Below are positions 62,939 through 64,000 of a stretch of DNA of 64,000 nt, piece after piece. How positions within the stretch are numbered: the first letter of the stretch is position 1; every line of letters begins with the position of its first letter. The stretch comes from Hyphomicrobiales bacterium. GTDB taxonomy: Bacteria; Pseudomonadota; Alphaproteobacteria; Rhizobiales; Rhizobiaceae. Made by a program: the position numbers and the translations under genes. The stretch spans positions 186,001 to 250,000 of the forward strand of contig UCIV01000017.1 of the NCBI GenBank assembly GCA_900472575.1, in the 5' to 3' direction. The notes beneath the pieces were generated by a model. The model was not told the DNA's origin. It was given only the letters and a program-made list of their open reading frames with translations, and did not search any database.

Positions 62939-63364
62939 TTACACTTTTGACGCATAAACAGCTCGAAGAAGGTACTTTCCGTATCGCTCATCGCGCAAAC
63001 GCCCCCAATCCGCGATGAGACGTTCCGCTGGTGTGACTGGCCGTCGATACTCAACTGACCGCAAGACGCGGCCATCTTCCTTAATGACATCTGCATGAGT
63101 CACCTTCGGAGTGCCATCAGCGAACCGCAGGTACATATAGGCAAAAACAATTAGGTGTCGCTTTCCCAGCGACTCAGCGCGGTCGTCGATCCTCTTCACC
63201 GCAGATTGTACTGCATCAAAATCAGCAATCCTTACGGCTCGTTCAAGCTGAACGAACGCCAAAAAGAGCAGCTTATTCTCGAGCGTTATAAGTCCATCTG
63301 GCGTCCGCTCGACGCCATGGCTAATCAGCCTCTTCTTGACGAATTGATATATTGAGCCAGGCAT
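62939..63364 (-). CDS. Unrecognised protein (141 aa)
   Basis: Starts MPGSIYQFVKKRLISHGVER at 63364. Protein-like composition throughout, with a helical core (LLFLAFVQLERAVRIADFDA, SAVKRIDDRAESLGKRHLIV) and a basic C-terminal part (PAERLIADWGRLRDERYGKY). No signal peptide, membrane segment or known motif. No strong Shine-Dalgarno is seen, so the start is provisional. Lower GC than the window average suggests recent arrival; this is an impression, not a calculation. Confidence 0.58.
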   Translation of the reverse strand: MPGSIYQFVKKRLISHGVERTPDGLITLENKLLFLAFVQLERAVRIADFDAVQSAVKRIDDRAESLGKRHLIVFAYMYLRFADGTPKVTHADVIKEDGRVLRSVEYRRPVTPAERLIADWGRLRDERYGKYLLRAVYASKV

Positions 63365-63478
63365 CTGAGATGCTTACCGAGTCAATGCCTGTATCGCAAT
63401 GAGGTTGCTGTGATGGTCCGGGTTCGGTCCAAAGCCGAAATCAATTCCCTACATCGCGGATCGTACACTCCCGCTTTC

Positions 63479-63757
63479 TCACAGGGTTAATGGTCGAAAC
63501 TTAAGAACCAGCTTATTAGGGCCGTCATAGAGATCGATTTCTTCAACTCCTGCCTCCAGCTGAACGATCCGATGAAAGTGCAGTTCTGCTGGCTGAGGCA
63601 CTATGGTGATCGTGCCATTTGGATCAGGCAAAACGACCTCGCAAGTCACATAGCCTTCGATGCTCAACACCAAAGGCCGCACGTTGTTCTGATAGTCCCA
63701 AGGTGTTCCTTCAACACGGAATACGGTGCCCAGGATTTTCATTGCGACAAGATGCAT
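63479..63757 (-). CDS. Unrecognised beta-rich small protein (92 aa)
   Basis: Starts MHLVAMKILGTVFRVEGTPW (ATG at 63757; a second at 63742). Predicted mostly beta strands: PLVLSIEGYVTCEVVLPDPN, GTITIVPQPAELHFHRIVQL, GVEEIDLYDGPNKLVLKFRP. No domain is recognised. Alternation of hydrophobic residues supports a folded protein. About 115 bases separate it from the 141-aa gene on the same strand, so the two might be co-transcribed. Confidence 0.55.
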   Translation of the reverse strand: MHLVAMKILGTVFRVEGTPWDYQNNVRPLVLSIEGYVTCEVVLPDPNGTITIVPQPAELHFHRIVQLEAGVEEIDLYDGPNKLVLKFRPLTL

Positions 63758-64000
63758 CGGTCCAATTCCTTAACAATCATCTTCCGGGAATCAAGATGTG
63801 CCGATGGTGGACTATCGCTAGCTGCGCATCCGCGCAATGACCGTTTCCAGCGCCTTGCGGACATCTACTTCTGGCTAAATTTACGATCGAACCCGCCAGC
63901 GCCGCAGCGCTCACGACTGGTGGCATTCGTCACGTAATTCAGCATCCACCGCCCCTTCCCGCTTGCTTTGGCGCCGAGCCTGTGGCATCAGGCGCGCTCT

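Noticed and set aside
62800-63096. 98-aa minus-strand frame near the right end
   Set aside because: Overlaps the 141-aa gene in another frame; the non-overlapping part has no motif. I considered a transposase remnant but saw none of the DDE or HTH patterns.
63758-64000. Possible gene fragment at the right edge
   Set aside because: Only short frames (about 16-26 codons) are open on either strand in these 243 bases; the segment is too short to support a call.

Overview
The window is chromosomal DNA from an alphaproteobacterium of the order Hyphomicrobiales, most probably family Rhizobiaceae (Rhizobium/Agrobacterium/Neorhizobium-like). The evidence is the gene content and order (era-rnc-lepB-acpS; rsh-rpoZ-NYN protein; smpB-dapA-lytic transglycosylase next to RopA-type porins), MCPs ending in an xWxxF pentapeptide, lineage-restricted small proteins (DUF3563, DUF982), and a copy of the short intergenic repeat common in rhizobial genomes. 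Coding density is high and GC is about 60 percent. No phage, IS element, CRISPR array or rRNA operon was seen.

Region 1 (1-3.3 kb, minus strand) is a housekeeping operon: DUF2062 protein, acpS, lepB, rnc and era (cut by the left edge), plus a 51-aa DUF3563 gene. Region 2 (3.4-10.2 kb) holds three tandem paralogous chemoreceptor genes, each with its own terminator and a shared 18-bp upstream motif. Region 3 (10.5-16.5 kb) holds a Tat-exported SMP-30-type lactonase, a DUF3829 lipoprotein, uppP, bS21 (TTG start), a cold-shock protein and several small rhizobial proteins, including a DUF982 protein and an RMF/CrpP-like protein.

Region 4 (16.5-31.1 kb) is stringent-response and core genes: rsh, rpoZ, NYN-domain protein, ada, an LPG-synthase-like membrane protein, smpB, dapA, a soluble lytic transglycosylase, three tandem porins and tRNA-Ser(GCU). 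Region 5 (31.2-39.3 kb) is metabolic: HpcH/HpaI aldolase, ferredoxin-reductase-like flavoprotein, PilZ protein, a HisC-like aminotransferase and AMP nucleosidase. It ends in an intact vapB with a perfect operator palindrome and a decayed vapC. Region 6 (39.3-44.4 kb) is a lipid-linked sugar module: a flippase-like protein divergent from a GT2 polyprenyl-phosphate glycosyltransferase and two GT39 membrane glycosyltransferases, resembling rhizobial LPS-galacturonosylation systems.

Region 7 (44.4-62.4 kb) contains a polyamine-catabolism pair (omega-aminotransferase and gamma-glutamylputrescine-synthetase-like protein), a GGDEF cyclase, a large MscS-type channel, a lipid kinase, an MFS exporter, a quinone-oxidoreductase-like protein, DoxX, an L,D-transpeptidase, a pentapeptide-repeat protein, ETF-ubiquinone oxidoreductase, a catalytically atypical SDR, a short DnaB-like ATPase, a class D beta-lactamase and an acidic low-complexity protein. 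The last 1.6 kb holds three small unrecognised minus-strand genes and is the most accessory-looking stretch. No complete new multi-gene system was found. The best leads are the vapB/broken vapC locus, the shared mcp motif, the RMF-like/DUF982 pair, the GT module, the class D beta-lactamase and the acidic protein.
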